Assembly: GCA_022829145.1 (NCBI GenBank)
Contig: CM040746.1
Span: 39,095,212-39,159,211 of the forward strand
Length of the DNA stretch: 64,000 nucleotides
Direction: 5' to 3'
Source of the DNA: Albula goreensis
Lineage: Eukaryota; Chordata; Actinopteri; Albuliformes; Albulidae
Made by a program: the position numbers and the translations under genes. The notes under the pieces were generated by a model. That model ran no database searches. It saw nothing but the letters and a program-made list of their open reading frames with translations, and had not been told where the DNA came from. Of the stretch, positions 10,816 through 34,060 are shown one piece after another. How positions within the stretch are numbered: position 1 is the first letter of the stretch; each line of letters opens with the position of its first letter.

Positions 10816-12599
10816 TACCCAGCTGGGGCGAATACCTTCGGACAGCACGTTTCCCCCCGCTGTTACGCTCCCCATCCGGACGGAACTTTACAACCTTCGG
10901 CGACCCCCACCCGCCCGACGAGAAGAACTTGTACAGGAGAGTTCAGCACTGCAGTCTGCTAGCCCACCCCCCCGTACCACCGCCCCCCCCACCCCTCCTC
11001 TTTTTTTCCAAAGAATGCTTGGTGCCATCACAAAGCAACTGTTACATGCCAAACTGCATTGTCCATTATTCCAGAAACTTTGAGAAGACACTCTGCCCCC
11101 GGAAAATTTAAGTGTTCGAGATGTTGTTTCAAAGAAAAAAAAAATTTACATTCAATTTCTTTTATACAGCATAAATACTGAGAGCATCTGGAGGCGGAGA
11201 CAGTGCTCTGAGATTTCTCCCCCTCACATCACTCCTGAAATAAAAGAGGAAATAAATCTTGCATACCACTGTGAGAATGCATGAGATAAGTAATCGGTAA
11301 CAACTTCAAATGTAAGAGCTTACTACTAATTACTTTCTGCAGAGGCAGTGGTCCAAATTTAATCTCGGTGTAATGTATACCTTTGCCTAGTCCTTAACTT
11401 TTGGTAAATGAGTTAAAACAAGTGTTGCATCTTTCCATTTTCTACGCAAGTGTTTTCATTTCATTTCTGTGACCTCAAAGATTATGTAATGAAAGACATT
11501 TTATAACGGCAACACTTGCTTAAATGCTAGGAGTTTAGGACAAAATTGGATCTGGGCCACGTTTTATTGAAGAGCGCAAAAGGGACTTTTTTTCCTTAAG
11601 GAAGGATATTTTTTCCCGCTCGTTGTCAATGCAAGCTCGATAGGCTCCTGAGAGAAGCGTACAAACACTACACTTCAGAGGGAAGAATCTGGCACCATGC
11701 AGGCTCCTCTGTTGGTTCCATTTGCTTTCAGAGAAGCCAGAAATTCCTCCAACTTATTTTTCTAAATCAAAAGAGAATTATATCATAATAAATAAATTAT
11801 GTTTTAGTTGTTACACATGTTTAAATAATTAATTTGTAGTAAAAGTCACGTTATATCTCATCAAGCTGTTACTAATGACTGCATTGTTTTCTTTTAAATG
11901 CAGACATTAATTTTCTACTGGTATTTAATAAAACAGAGAGGTAATTTATAATGTGTGTCTCAATGAGTAGCAGTGTTGTATGAACAATGTTACCTGAGAA
12001 AATGAGAATGAAATGCCCAGTTACTAAAAAAAAAAAGTATATCAGTGTGAAAGAACTCAATTTCCCATGATGCATTCCCACTCAAGAAAATTTGCTCCTC
12101 TGTATGTTTCATCCTCAAGAAGAAGGAGCACGCTCAGTGCTCCCCTCGTTCCCGCCCTGAGTCTGAGCACTTTCTCCCATAGTGCTTCACATTGCAAATC
12201 TGACACCCTTTTCATAAAGGTATTTTTAAAGTGGAACAGTGCTGCTGGGTTAAAGTAGGTGTACATCTATAACAAAACAGAAGCAAAAAAAGAATATTTC
12301 TCCTTTTTAGTCTAGTATTAATCATCTATTTTTGTAATCACAGATTTTAACTTTTATCTATTTGCTCAGGGTTGACATGTCTGTAAACATGTAAGGTGTT
12401 TTGTCAACCATTTGTTTTTAAATTGCACTTACTAAACTTGCTTTTATTCTAATTTCCTGATACATTTTGTTTAGTCGTGTCAGTGCTGATATCCTATACC
12501 TCTGCACTCACCCTCCTGCTTCCTGGTTCTAAGTGTGTGTGATATTTTGGTACATTTGACAGACACATATTTCATGTTTAAAATGTATGATACAGAAAC

Positions 12600-12880
12600 C
12601 TACACTGTTAAACACAAGTTACCCTTACTTAAATGATTTTTAGGAAGCTGAAGGCCTTAAACCAATGAACTTGCCCCAGTCAAATGGTTTAAGTTAAAGA
12701 TGGATGTTAAAGGTCTGATAATCTAAACGGATTAAGCTGTGGCAAAATCAATCAATAATCAATTTAAATGATCAGATGTCTTACATTCCAGTCCTCAACT
12801 TAAACTGATTAAGTTGCCCGACTCAAAAGGTTGAAGGCAATCGGTTTCCTCAAAAAGTAACTTTTGGGTTTTTAAGTGCA
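12600..12880. repeat. Interspersed repeat rich in TTAAGTT-type motifs
   Basis: Begins near TACACTGTTAAACAC and ends near TTTTTAAGTGCACAG. It contains repeated (T)TTAAGTT/AACTTAA motifs and the string GCAATCGGTTTCCTC plus AAAAAGTAAC, which resembles a common non-autonomous teleost element. It sits in the probable gpc6 3' UTR. Confidence 0.45.
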
Positions 12881-14733
12881 CAGAATCAGTTACAAATATC
12901 TGGTCCTATTAAAAATCTTGAAGATATTGTTTACAATCTCTGGAGATGATGACTAATTACTCATTTCATTGTTTTTGAGGGAAACACAAAGTTTTGCCAT
13001 GACCAAGGCAACAAAGAATGTAGCCACAGCACTTTGATTTTAAAAAGAGGAATGGAGACATTTGTGTTAGTCCTGCAGAAGGTAATGCATGCTTTCTGGT
13101 TGAAGGCTTAAAGTACATAAATGGAGAACACTGAGATACACACAGCCTGATATCTGTATGATGTACAAATGTGTGCTTGAAATTTACCTCAAAGTAAAAA
13201 AAAAAAAACAAAACAAAACAAAAAAAAGGATTTAAATATCCCTGAAGGATGATATTAGAGGTCTTTCTACCCCCTAAGGTGTTTAGTGTTGTTGTTTTTT
13301 TTTTTGTAAATGTTACATTACAGTCTTTGAAGAATGATTTGTCTCGAGCTCCATTTGTATGTACACACATCTTTTCTGTCAGGCCTCCACTTTTATATGG
13401 AAAAATAAACATTGCCCCCCAAAAAAAATGAGACCCTGGAAATGAAAACCCATGGATAAAAGTCTCTAAACTTTCCATTTTATTAAACTCTGGTTTCACC
13501 TCTTCACCTCCATAGATGTCAAAATAAGAGCGCTGAGATCAGGTCCCAGTATGATTGGGTGAGATCCACTCTTTCACTCAGTGGCAGCTGATGTGTCAAC
13601 AGAAAACACACTCAGTGTCCTCCACTGGCAGGAATGAGTAGCTGAAAACAGCTGTTACATTAAATACTGCAGAGGACTGAAAATTGATTTGAAAGTGTAC
13701 GCGGGGGTACACACCCAACCCTCCCCCCACCCTTTGGTCTTCGCCCTCTGGGAAGCTCAGTGCAGAGCAACTGAAGCAGTAAGAATGTTGAGTAATGTTG
13801 ACTGCACTGCTAAAAATATCCAGCAGAGGGCAGAGTATTGCAGACGGATTTTCAAAGATAAAACATGAAAACCAACAAGTAAATAAACAAATGAGTAAAT
13901 TTATCCAGTAAGTCACATCATGAGCCCTCTCTTCTCTTCCTAAAGGCCCAGTTGCCACAGTAAACACAAATGCCCCCTATACTTGAAAATAGAACAAATT
14001 TGTTAAGTCTTAAACAGCCCTACCCTTTATCTTTTGCATTGTCAATCAAGTCATCACCGTCCTGTGCTTATGCGCACACACTGTAAAAGCTTGCTTTGTT
14101 GCAGATTTTAATTTCATTTTTAAATGTCATTCATCAGCATTGTTTGAATACCTGGCTAAAATTATAATATCATCAAGAGGAATATAAGCAAAATATATTT
14201 ATTATAATAATTGGATTTAATTAAGCACATTTTAATGGAACAGCTTGTGAAAGGATAATGACTATATTAGGACTACATGAAAATGAATTTCTTAATTTTG
14301 ATTTATATAAAATATTTTATTGTAACAATGATGCAAGAGGTCTTCTTTTTAAAGTTTCTTTTTTTTTTGTCATCGCACTTTAAATAGGCTATGTTTTACA
14401 GCACCAACTTGTCTTGTTGAAAATGTAAATTTATGTGCATCAACAGAAACAGTCTTGAAAGCCATGTCAAAAAAATGTTTGTGTCCAGTTTTTGGTGAAA
14501 GATCCATCCAGCTGAATTTTACTGTACAAAATGAGTATGAACAGCACTGTTTAAAGAACAATGTTTAAAGTCACTGCTGGAAATCACTGCTTTAAGCATA
14601 TAAGGTTGACATTTTACACGGCTTACGAGTCGTACAAGCAGACAAGCCTTACGAACTTTTTTTAAAATGAGTAAAATGGTTTGCATTTGGGTTTTCTTAC
14701 TCTCTCTTGTATACAGACTAATAATGGTGTGCA

Positions 14734-14739
14734 AATAAA
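14734..14739 (+). terminator. gpc6: Candidate distal polyadenylation signal of gpc6
   Basis: AATAAA, followed about 20 nt later by the T/GT-rich TGTCCTTGTTGG. It is the last good signal before the gpr180 promoter segment. Confidence 0.45.
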
Positions 14740-15399
14740 CATTTATTAAAAATATTGACTGTCCTTGTTGGCTTACGTCTCACAGCCCTATCAGCCACAG
14801 AAACTTTTGTTCATTTCCTCACAACTGACTGCACAATTGCTGTTTTGTTTTTGTTTTTGCCCATGTGTTGTCATGACACCTAAAAGCACACAGTGTTACA
14901 AGCACAAGCTACTTTTATATCTGGCTAACAGGAAGTACATGCATCAGTATCATTGTTTTATGCAGCACTCTCCTCCTGTCTGTCTGCTATGCTAAGGGCT
15001 AACAGTGGATTGTTTTTCTTCATGTAGGTGGGGGGAGCAGGGGCTTTCTCACAAGAAACTTAACAGAAAACTAGAATAGATGTTAATTTCTCTAGGGAGA
15101 AAGATTCAATCCAGTTTAATGATATAAGGAAATGTATTATAAGGAAAAACCATTTTAATGAAAGAAATGCACATGTATTTAAGACAAAATGTCTTTTTCA
15201 TGTGTTTGTTCTCTTTTGGTAAATGCTAAAATTTGTAGAGAATGTTAGTTTTGAATGCTACCTCTTCTCATTGACTCAGCAGTACTTATTTTTATTTGTG
15301 TTTCTAGGGCACATCCATTTCCCCACCCTAGTGTGACATAGTTAAAAAAAAAAAAAAAAAAAGCCTGAGTCACACAAACAAATCTAGAAAACTTGTTCT

Positions 15400-15850
15400 T
15401 ACTATTTTAATTTCAAGGAGAGCTGCGTAGATCTTCCGGTTTAGGTGGCTCCTTAAAATTACCAACGGTGGTAGTCCGCTGTTGTACTGTGGTACAAGCC
15501 TGTCGATAACCAGAGTGGGCTGTTAGAGGCTATCGCAGTCTCTGCTGAGGAGTAAATACCTTCCTCCTTTAAAGGGTTAAAGATTTCACGACAGACTTTT
15601 ACATTTTACGTTAGTGGTGACACGTATTAACATGCAGCTTGCGCTACCCAATTTTCGCTCCCTTTCCCTACTCTCTTATTGGCTCAATGTACTTGACAGG
15701 TAGAAAGACAAGCTTTCTGATTGGAGGGTCGACGAGTCAATCATGCTGCGCAGGCATAGGGGACTGTAGCTGTACACATAATTCCATTCATTGCCACATA
15801 TTCATGCAGAGTTGTTATAAAGTAATCAAATACATCTATTAAATAAAAAG
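15400..15850 (+). promoter_or_regulatory. gpr180: Presumed gpr180 promoter/5' UTR
   Basis: Segment immediately upstream of the gpr180 start. Two inverted CCAAT boxes (ATTGG at 15678-15682 and 15720-15724) and an NRF1-like TGCGCAGGCA (15747-15756) lie within 175 nt of the ATG. No TATA box was seen, as expected for a broadly expressed gene. The exact start of transcription is unknown. Confidence 0.45.
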
Positions 15851-27382
<11,532 letters not shown>

Positions 27383-28155
27383 CGAGCTGCCGCGTGGCAG
27401 GAGAGCCGGGGAATGGACTGACTGTGCTGCATGTCCTCAGGGCTTGGTTTGGGGGGGGGCAAAGTGACCCAGCTGTCACCTAGAGATGGAGGAACGCTCC
27501 AGGCGTGCTGGTCAGAAAGGTGCTTTTGAGGGCCACGGCCCTCTGGAATTACATAGACAAACGTCCTGGACATGGACCTGAGGAGTAAAAAACTGCATAA
27601 GAAAAATGTCCTGATTTCAGTGATGAAACTGTCGGAGGCAAATACCAGCTACGGCGGTCTGACCAAAACATCTTTTTCTCAAATCGGGGATCAGAGCTTT
27701 GGAAAGACTTTTGCATCACCACGATAACTGACATATATTATTTAAATGGCACATGAAAAGTAAAATAGGATATGTTGTGACATTTGAAGATTATGTTTAA
27801 ATATGAAGAAAAAATGTAATTTTTTTGGTCAAACAGGAACATTTTTTTTAGCCATAGAGAAAAGAAAAACTTATTTTGTTTTGGCTAAATTGTCATACAA
27901 GTCATGGCTGACCTATCTATAAATGAATCTATTAAAACACTGTACTACTAAAGACTCGTGATCACTGTGGTTATCTGTACTCAGGCCAGTGGTTCCATAA
28001 CTGTGAGCCATATGACTGGCTGAGAAGGGGAAAGATACCTGTGCAAAACACATAACACACCTTACGTACACATTCACACCTGTCAACCACTGCCCTGACA
28101 GATGTGCATGATGGTAGAGCGACAGAGGTTTAAAATAAAATGTTTTGTATTTAAA
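27383..28155 (+). other. gpr180: Probable gpr180 3' UTR
   Basis: Non-coding sequence after the stop. An AATAAA at 28134-28139 followed by TGTTTTGTATTT makes a plausible cleavage site near 28155. An ATTAAA-type signal also occurs near 27930. Confidence 0.5.
28134..28139 (+). terminator. gpr180: Candidate gpr180 polyadenylation signal
   Basis: AATAAA with a T/GT-rich stretch immediately downstream, ~750 nt after the stop codon. Confidence 0.45.
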
Positions 28156-31100
28156 CAGACTCTGTGTTAGACTACATTTTTGTAAGCATCAAGTTACAGA
28201 AAATGTGTGCACTCATAAACTGGCCTATGGGTTTTGCAAGTTAGGTGATAGTTCAGGGGTTTAGACTGCTCATCTGAATATGTTTTTCCAAGTATGCATG
28301 AGAATGGAGGCGCAAAACAACTGTGGCTCTGTTGCTAATGACTAGATCCTTAATCGCGTCCAGAGAATGAAACAGTTCACTATTAATAGGGTGATTGTCA
28401 AATGTCATTTCTCCTTATACATTTTATTTTAATATAAATTTTCCAAGCTTCAAAGAGCAAGATGAAGTCATTTGATGAACGTCTTGCATGTGAAAGAAAG
28501 GCCAGGTACAGGAATTGTGGCTCGTCACTGTATGTGTTTAATTTCCTTTTTACATTATTGGTTATTTTTGGGATGCTTTCCCCACTTGGTTTGGGCTGCT
28601 TGAGCAGAGTTCATAGTGCAGTACACACCGGTATGCGCATCGCTGTTCAATATACGGGTTTCTTAGCGGCAGCGATATTTTAGGTGTGTGAGAAGCGGGT
28701 CACCCTCTTACTCCATGGACTCTGAAGGCCATGTGATTACGCATTCATCGGTTACACCACTAGACTAACTTTACATTTAGATTTAAATAAACAAAATCAA
28801 GCTGAAGATGAACTTTAATGACCCTAGTACAGCGCATGTCATTGGTAGTTAAATCACAAATGCTTTCGGCAGAATAGTTCATTATAGGATAAAGGAATAA
28901 AGAATTTTCTTTGTTATTTTTTTTCACCTAACATTTGGTATATGAAAAAAAATCTTTGAAGTGTTGTGGGAAACAAAATGTAAATTTGCAATACATACAG
29001 GTAAAATGGCTTTGTGTGCATTATTCATTTTTATTTTTGTTTTATAAAGTACTGATTAAACATACTTGAATACTAATTATAAGTCACTCTGTGTTACAGG
29101 TATATATTGTGTTATATAGTCAGCTCATTATGTTTTAACAAGTGCCTGTGGAATATAAAGATTATGTATATTATATGGACAATCATTTTGACTTTAAGAG
29201 GTGCTATCATCTTTTCAACCAAAAACAAGCTTTTATGCTGTATAGCTGTGCAAGGAACATATTTTATTTTAAAATGCAGCTGCAAAAGTTTTTGTTCAAA
29301 CAAAATGCATGTTTTATATAGGTTTAATTAATTGTACTCATTGTAAATTGACATAAGGTCATAAATGCTGTTAAATTAGTCATTGTGTTCATTTGCTTCA
29401 TATATTAAAGTATTAAATGTATTGTGTATAATTCTGTATCACTTGACTAGATTCTGTGGAAAGATGCTGGTTGGCAAGTTGGCGGACAGGGTAGCAGAGT
29501 TGTAAAGGAAATGCGGTGCATGTGCACACTGTGGCCTGTAGAGGGCAGTGTTGTTCATTGAGCGGCTGTGGTTGTAGCCCATCACTTCACAGTCATTAGC
29601 TCTGGTGATGGTGCATAACTGACAAGCCCACCTAGGATGCCTGTGAGATGCTTTCTAAAATCAAGCATAAAATAGCAAAGGCTCGAGCCAATGATTTGTC
29701 CTCAAAGCGCAACCATTTAAATGAAGTTTAAATGAACAAAGTAAACACTGCATCCATGTCGAATTCTGCAAGATGCAGAAATGCTCATATTAAAACTAAT
29801 GTTGAATCTGAGGATGAAAGAATTAAAATAATACATTTTTGCAGATATAAACTGAACATTGTAGCATTCCAAGCCGTTAAAAATATTCCTTGGAAAACAG
29901 CATTAAACCTTGACCACTTTTTCCCCCTTCTTTTTTTAATCAGTAACGAAATGTTTGAAGTTGCAAATAATTTATCTTCATATTATTTTGTCATTTCGAG
30001 TGTGTGACAAATCATTTGGTATGATAAGTTGTCATTTAATGTCAAAATATGGCCAAGATTCGAGCAGATGTTTTTCATGCTCACCGATACCAGGCCATAC
30101 ACTGGCTTCTTCAACGGGATGTTATTCACTCTCAGCACTCTCTCTAATCCATCTACATATGAAGTGTAATTGATATGAAATTAACTAATAATTACAATTT
30201 ACCTCAAGTTTTTTTATTGTGATGTCACAAACTATATGAAGTTGAAAGTCAAGCTGAAAACCTACAGACACAGTCCAACTGTGTTATTACTGAGTAGTTC
30301 TCAAAAGCCTAAAGCATGTTAAATAATGTTTTATGTTAAATAATCTTAAAAAGGGGAATATGAACAAGATGCAGGGTACAACTGCTGGTCATGTGTATGT
30401 CAGGCATGGTCACAGCGGGGGTTACCCATTAAATTTGATTTCTCTACGCAACTGAGGGCAAATGAATTGGGGCACAGACTAGCAGGATCACAGAACCCAC
30501 CCAAGCATAATGAACCCACTAAATTAGCTCAAAAATAGGATGTAGGTGTGCCATCATGGCATTTGGTTGAGTTGTGACTTAAGCAGTAGTTTGTATTACT
30601 AAACAACTAAACAAAATACTATATCCTGGCCTGTATCTGAACGTGGGAGAAAATTGAATGTTGAATAAATAATATCACCATGTCGACATGAATGTTGTCT
30701 TGTTGTCACTGGGATCTGAAACAAAACTCTTTTTTTTCCACTACCCAAATCGGAGCTGGATAGATACACCGTTACCTCGTCCTCCACAGCGATTCCCGCC
30801 CACTTATCTGGCAGCTTAACGATTTACATTTCGGCATAATGCCTGCGTTACCGGAGGCGCGAGGCAGGCTTGATAAGTTACGAAGTGCTGCAGGGGTAAA
30901 CGTTGTAAGAGCAGTTTTGAAGCTATTTACAGCGTTCAAATCCTTCAAGTACTCGTGGCTGAGGGAGAATATCCAGGGTTTTTTTGTAGCTGGTGGGTTT
31001 AACACAAAACAAACACAATGTGCCGAAAGAGCGCCTCAGCTTCTCCCGCATCGCGTCCTGGGGTCCCATCTTGTGTGTTCAGTTCTCGCTCCAGCTGCGC

Positions 31101-31621
31101 TCTCAATTAATTAGCCGCGATTATGCTGCTAACGGCGTGCAGATCATTATTTCATATCTCTAAATTTAATCTCCGCCGAACACTTTGTGAAACAATCGCT
31201 TTACTGAGCTGAGTTCACTGTTAATACAAAGATAACATGTTTATGGAAGATATGCTTTGTTCATTTCTGTCCCCTGAACTAATTTAGTGCCACCATCTCA
31301 ATCCCTCCAAAATGATGCTGTCAATCGGTACACAGAACAACTTCGTTTGAGGTGCTTACATGAAATTACAACAGAAATACTTGCAGCATTTTTTTACCTT
31401 AAGAACAAAGTTATGGCAAAAAAATCTGGCAATCAATCAAATCAAAATGCTGTTGTGCAGTGACTTTGCACATTCATCTGCTCGTTTCCTTTCAACTGAT
31501 AGATACTTAGTTTAGCTCCTACTTCACAACATTTATCTGAAGACAAATTCTATTCCGTTCTGTATGCATGTTCTGATTGGGACTCCGGAAACCATTCTAA
31601 ACTCATGTTTCATGTTGGGTT

Positions 31622-31660
<39 letters not shown>

Positions 31661-32487
31661 TTTTATCTAAATTCCATTTCAGTGTTGTAGTAGAATATCG
31701 AAAAGTAAGAGGATGAACACGTCTGCCTCCTGCCGGCGCTATATGTGTGGAATATGACCTTCCAAACTGTGAATCTATGGATGCCATTCAGCTGTATAGT
31801 AAGAAATATACACATATGAGATGGTGTAATATAAGGTACTGTGAGGTATTAATCGCAGTGAAAACTGCCAGCACACAGCTCTAATTCAGCAAGTTTTGCT
31901 CTATAGCATTCTATGATCAACAGTGTCCCAGAAGCGACTCTCTGCTCCTGCTGTCATGTCTCCTGAAAACGTACTGTAAATCGATTACAACACCACTATT
32001 CAGTTTGCAGCTGACTAAGGGTGCGGGGAGTTAAAATGTTAGGGCAGAACTAATTAATATCCTTGCCCGCTAACAAAAAGGCACATTGGTACCGTGCAAA
32101 CAATAGTTAGACGGTTTGAGTGAAAACAGCAGTGTGTGTTAAGTGAAATGAAGGCATTGAGGTTCCAGAGACCTCCTCACTCCTTCCTTATGGTCTGGAA
32201 ACACGCACCACGCCAGCTTAGACATCGGCCAGGCTCTCAGAGGACGTGGAAGTCCCTCACACTCACACACATGACTCCTCTCGATGTAGATCATGTCTGA
32301 GCCGTAGGTTCGAATTTCCGCCTTTGCCTTCGTTGAGGTGATGTGATTGGTTATGAACTGTTGACTGTGTCCTGTGAATGGGCGGGCCCAGTGCTCAGGA
32401 TTGCACTGCTCCAGCCAGGTTTGCAGTAGAGCAGTGTAAGCCTGGCACACTAGGCTATTTGTGTGTTATATCAAGTGGGGAAGAATA
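28156..32487. other. Gene-poor intergenic DNA between gpr180 and sox21 (first part)
   Basis: AT-rich sequence with no supported gene. ORFs such as 28462-28683 and 29732-30007 lack recognisable domains or codon bias. A (TTTA)n tract lies at 31621-31664. The stretch 30770-31200 is of mixed composition and could hold regulatory DNA, but nothing specific can be shown. Confidence 0.6.
31621..31664. repeat. (TTTA)n microsatellite
   Basis: About eleven TTTA tetranucleotides in a row. Confidence 0.9.
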
Positions 32488-32712
32488 CAGTTCAAGTACA
32501 TTTCAAGTATTTGGCAGATTCTTTTCTCCAGAGCCACTTATACAGTTTAATTTTTTTTTTTACACACTATCCATGAATAGAGCTGGAAATTTACTGATGC
32601 AATTCTGGTTAAATACTTCCTCAAGGGCTCAACAGCAGAGCACCACCCAAGATTGCAGCTTCAATGTCTAAAATACAAGTGCAGTTCTCTAACCATCGTG
32701 CCACATTCCCAT
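32488..32712 (-). mobile_element. tRNA-derived SINE copy, near full length
   Basis: On the minus strand: head GCACGATGGTTAGAGAACTG and TGCACTTGTA, body TGAGCCCTTGAGGAAGTATT plus TAACC, AGTAAATTTCCAGCTC, and tail TAAGTGGCTCTGGAGAAAAG then AATCTGCCAAAT. The order (tRNA head, 'CCCTTGAG', 'CCAGCT', 'GCTCTGGA...TCTGC.AAAT') is that of the abundant teleost SINE also seen at 23143-23285. It is diverged, hence old. Confidence 0.75.
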
Positions 32713-32999
32713 CCAGATCATCGTGTGTCAAACCAGCACAAACCCAAACGCTCTCTCTGTCCCAAACAGCTGGTGATCGGTGCCCTCGCTGTCAGCTTAT
32801 TGTTCTGTGTTAGTAATGAAGATGTTGCAGGTACAAAGGTAAAGTTGACCCTTGCTGACTTAGTGACCCCCAACTTTTGGCAGCCTATTTTGCCTCAGGA
32901 TGCTGCTGGAACCCAAGGCCCTCCCATACCACCAGCAGAGACCAGGGTAGGGGGGCGAGACGTACCCACTTCCTCTTTATGGCTCTTAAAGATTCCCAA

Positions 33000-33300
33000 A
33001 CCACACGCGCACAGCGAGAGTGATAGCGGTATAATAGAGTATGATAATTTTGTGCATGTGCGTGGAATGGCACTCTCTCGCGGTGCGGTGCCACTCTCGC
33101 TGCCCGCTCGATAAGCGCTGGGCCCGGCGGCCAATCGAAAAAAATTCCACCATGACTCGCCCGTGCCAACATCGGTTTTCACAAAACCCAACGTGGCGCT
33201 GGCCTGGAGTTTGTTCTTTGATCTTTGTCATAGGAGAAGCGTGTTTGCAAGGATTAAACACAAAGGGAAGCGTCGGTGAATCCCCCTGGAGCGCACACCT
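33000..33300. promoter_or_regulatory. Candidate regulatory block with adjoining TCF/LEF and SOX motifs
   Basis: A non-repetitive block whose composition differs from the surrounding AT-rich DNA. It includes CTTTGATC (TCF/LEF consensus) at 33216-33223 directly abutting CTTTGT (SOX core on the minus strand) at 33223-33228. No ORF is convincing. Conservation cannot be tested here. Confidence 0.3.
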
Positions 33301-33345
33301 CCAGCGCGACATAGCGGAGCACAGCACCAAGCCTGCTTGGAAATA

Positions 33346-33395
<50 letters not shown>
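33346..33395. repeat. (CA)n microsatellite
   Basis: About 25 perfect CA repeats. Confidence 0.95.
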
Positions 33396-33401
<6 letters not shown>

Positions 33402-33635
33402 TGCACATTCAAACTTTCCCAATACCTAAAAACCGCAAACAGTCTCATCACAGATTTATACATATTTATCCAAACCCCCCAAAATACAAATAGGAAGAGG
33501 AGGAGGGAGGTGGAGAGAGAAAGAGAGAAAAAATCTAGAGAACTGCAACAGTAAACTATATGTAAATGTTACAAAGTAATAGACTTGCTCTGGAAATCAC
33601 ACCATTTTATCTTTAATTGTGCCCCCCCCCCCTCC

Positions 33636-33637
<2 letters not shown>

Positions 33638-33673
<36 letters not shown>
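33638..33673. repeat. (CA)n microsatellite after a poly-C tract
   Basis: A C-run starting near 33622 is followed by about 18 CA repeats. Confidence 0.92.
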
Positions 33674-33674
<1 letters not shown>

Positions 33675-33779
33675 CTCTTTTCCTCTGGCTTAAAGGTGCA
33701 TCAGAGATATGCGTTTAAGCATATTCAGAACACCGGGCGTGAAATTAAATGTGTGACAGACTGAGAAAAATATACAGAC

Positions 33780-34060
33780 TACGGAGGTGCCTTAAAAATA
33801 GTCATTTATGCAGATGGAGAGGGGAGGAATCGTTTGCGACAGGATGACCCTCTCTCCCGGCGCCTCTCTCCTTACTGTTCTCCTGCTAATCTCCTGCTGT
33901 ATCTGGCTTTTTCATTGAACTCGCCAGTTTGCCGCTAAGCAGCCTTGTAGATAAGAGCGAAAGAGCTAAAAAGGAGCTAGCAGAAGCAGCTCAGCTGGGC
34001 ACGGTTCTATTGCACTTTCACCCAAGGCAATGGGCAGAATTTAACGGATTCCTTCCAACA
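33780..34060. promoter_or_regulatory. Candidate conserved non-coding element
   Basis: Complex, non-repetitive, ORF-poor sequence (for example TTTTTCATTGAACTCGCCAG and GTAGATAAGAGCGAAAGAGC) flanked by simple repeats. It resembles vertebrate developmental enhancers in texture. This is pattern recognition only; alignment with other fish and human is needed. Confidence 0.25.

Larger units (their letters stand above)
10816..14757 (+). other. gpc6: Probable gpc6 3' UTR and flank
   Basis: About 3.9 kb after the gpc6 stop with no convincing ORF. AATAAA-type signals occur at 11239-11244 and 14734-14739. The latter is followed by a TGTCCTTGTTGG GT-rich element and is the best distal cleavage candidate, so a long UTR is possible. 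The 5' part contains a purine/pyrimidine-rich stretch, and an interspersed repeat lies at about 12600-12880. The UTR extent is inferred, not demonstrated. Confidence 0.5.

Noticed and set aside
10644..11111. 155-codon plus-strand ORF over the gpc6 last exon
   Set aside because: It is a shifted frame of the real exon; the glypican frame ends at 10815 with a proper GPI signal.
12966..13499. 177-codon minus-strand ORF
   Set aside because: Phe-rich translation of A-rich 3' UTR sequence; no homology or initiation context.
28462..28683. 73-codon ORF with a hydrophobic segment
   Set aside because: No recognisable family, upstream promoter or splice partner; consistent with chance in AT-rich DNA.
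32653..33114. 153-codon plus-strand ORF
   Set aside because: It starts inside a SINE and runs into a non-coding block; no domain and no splice sites.
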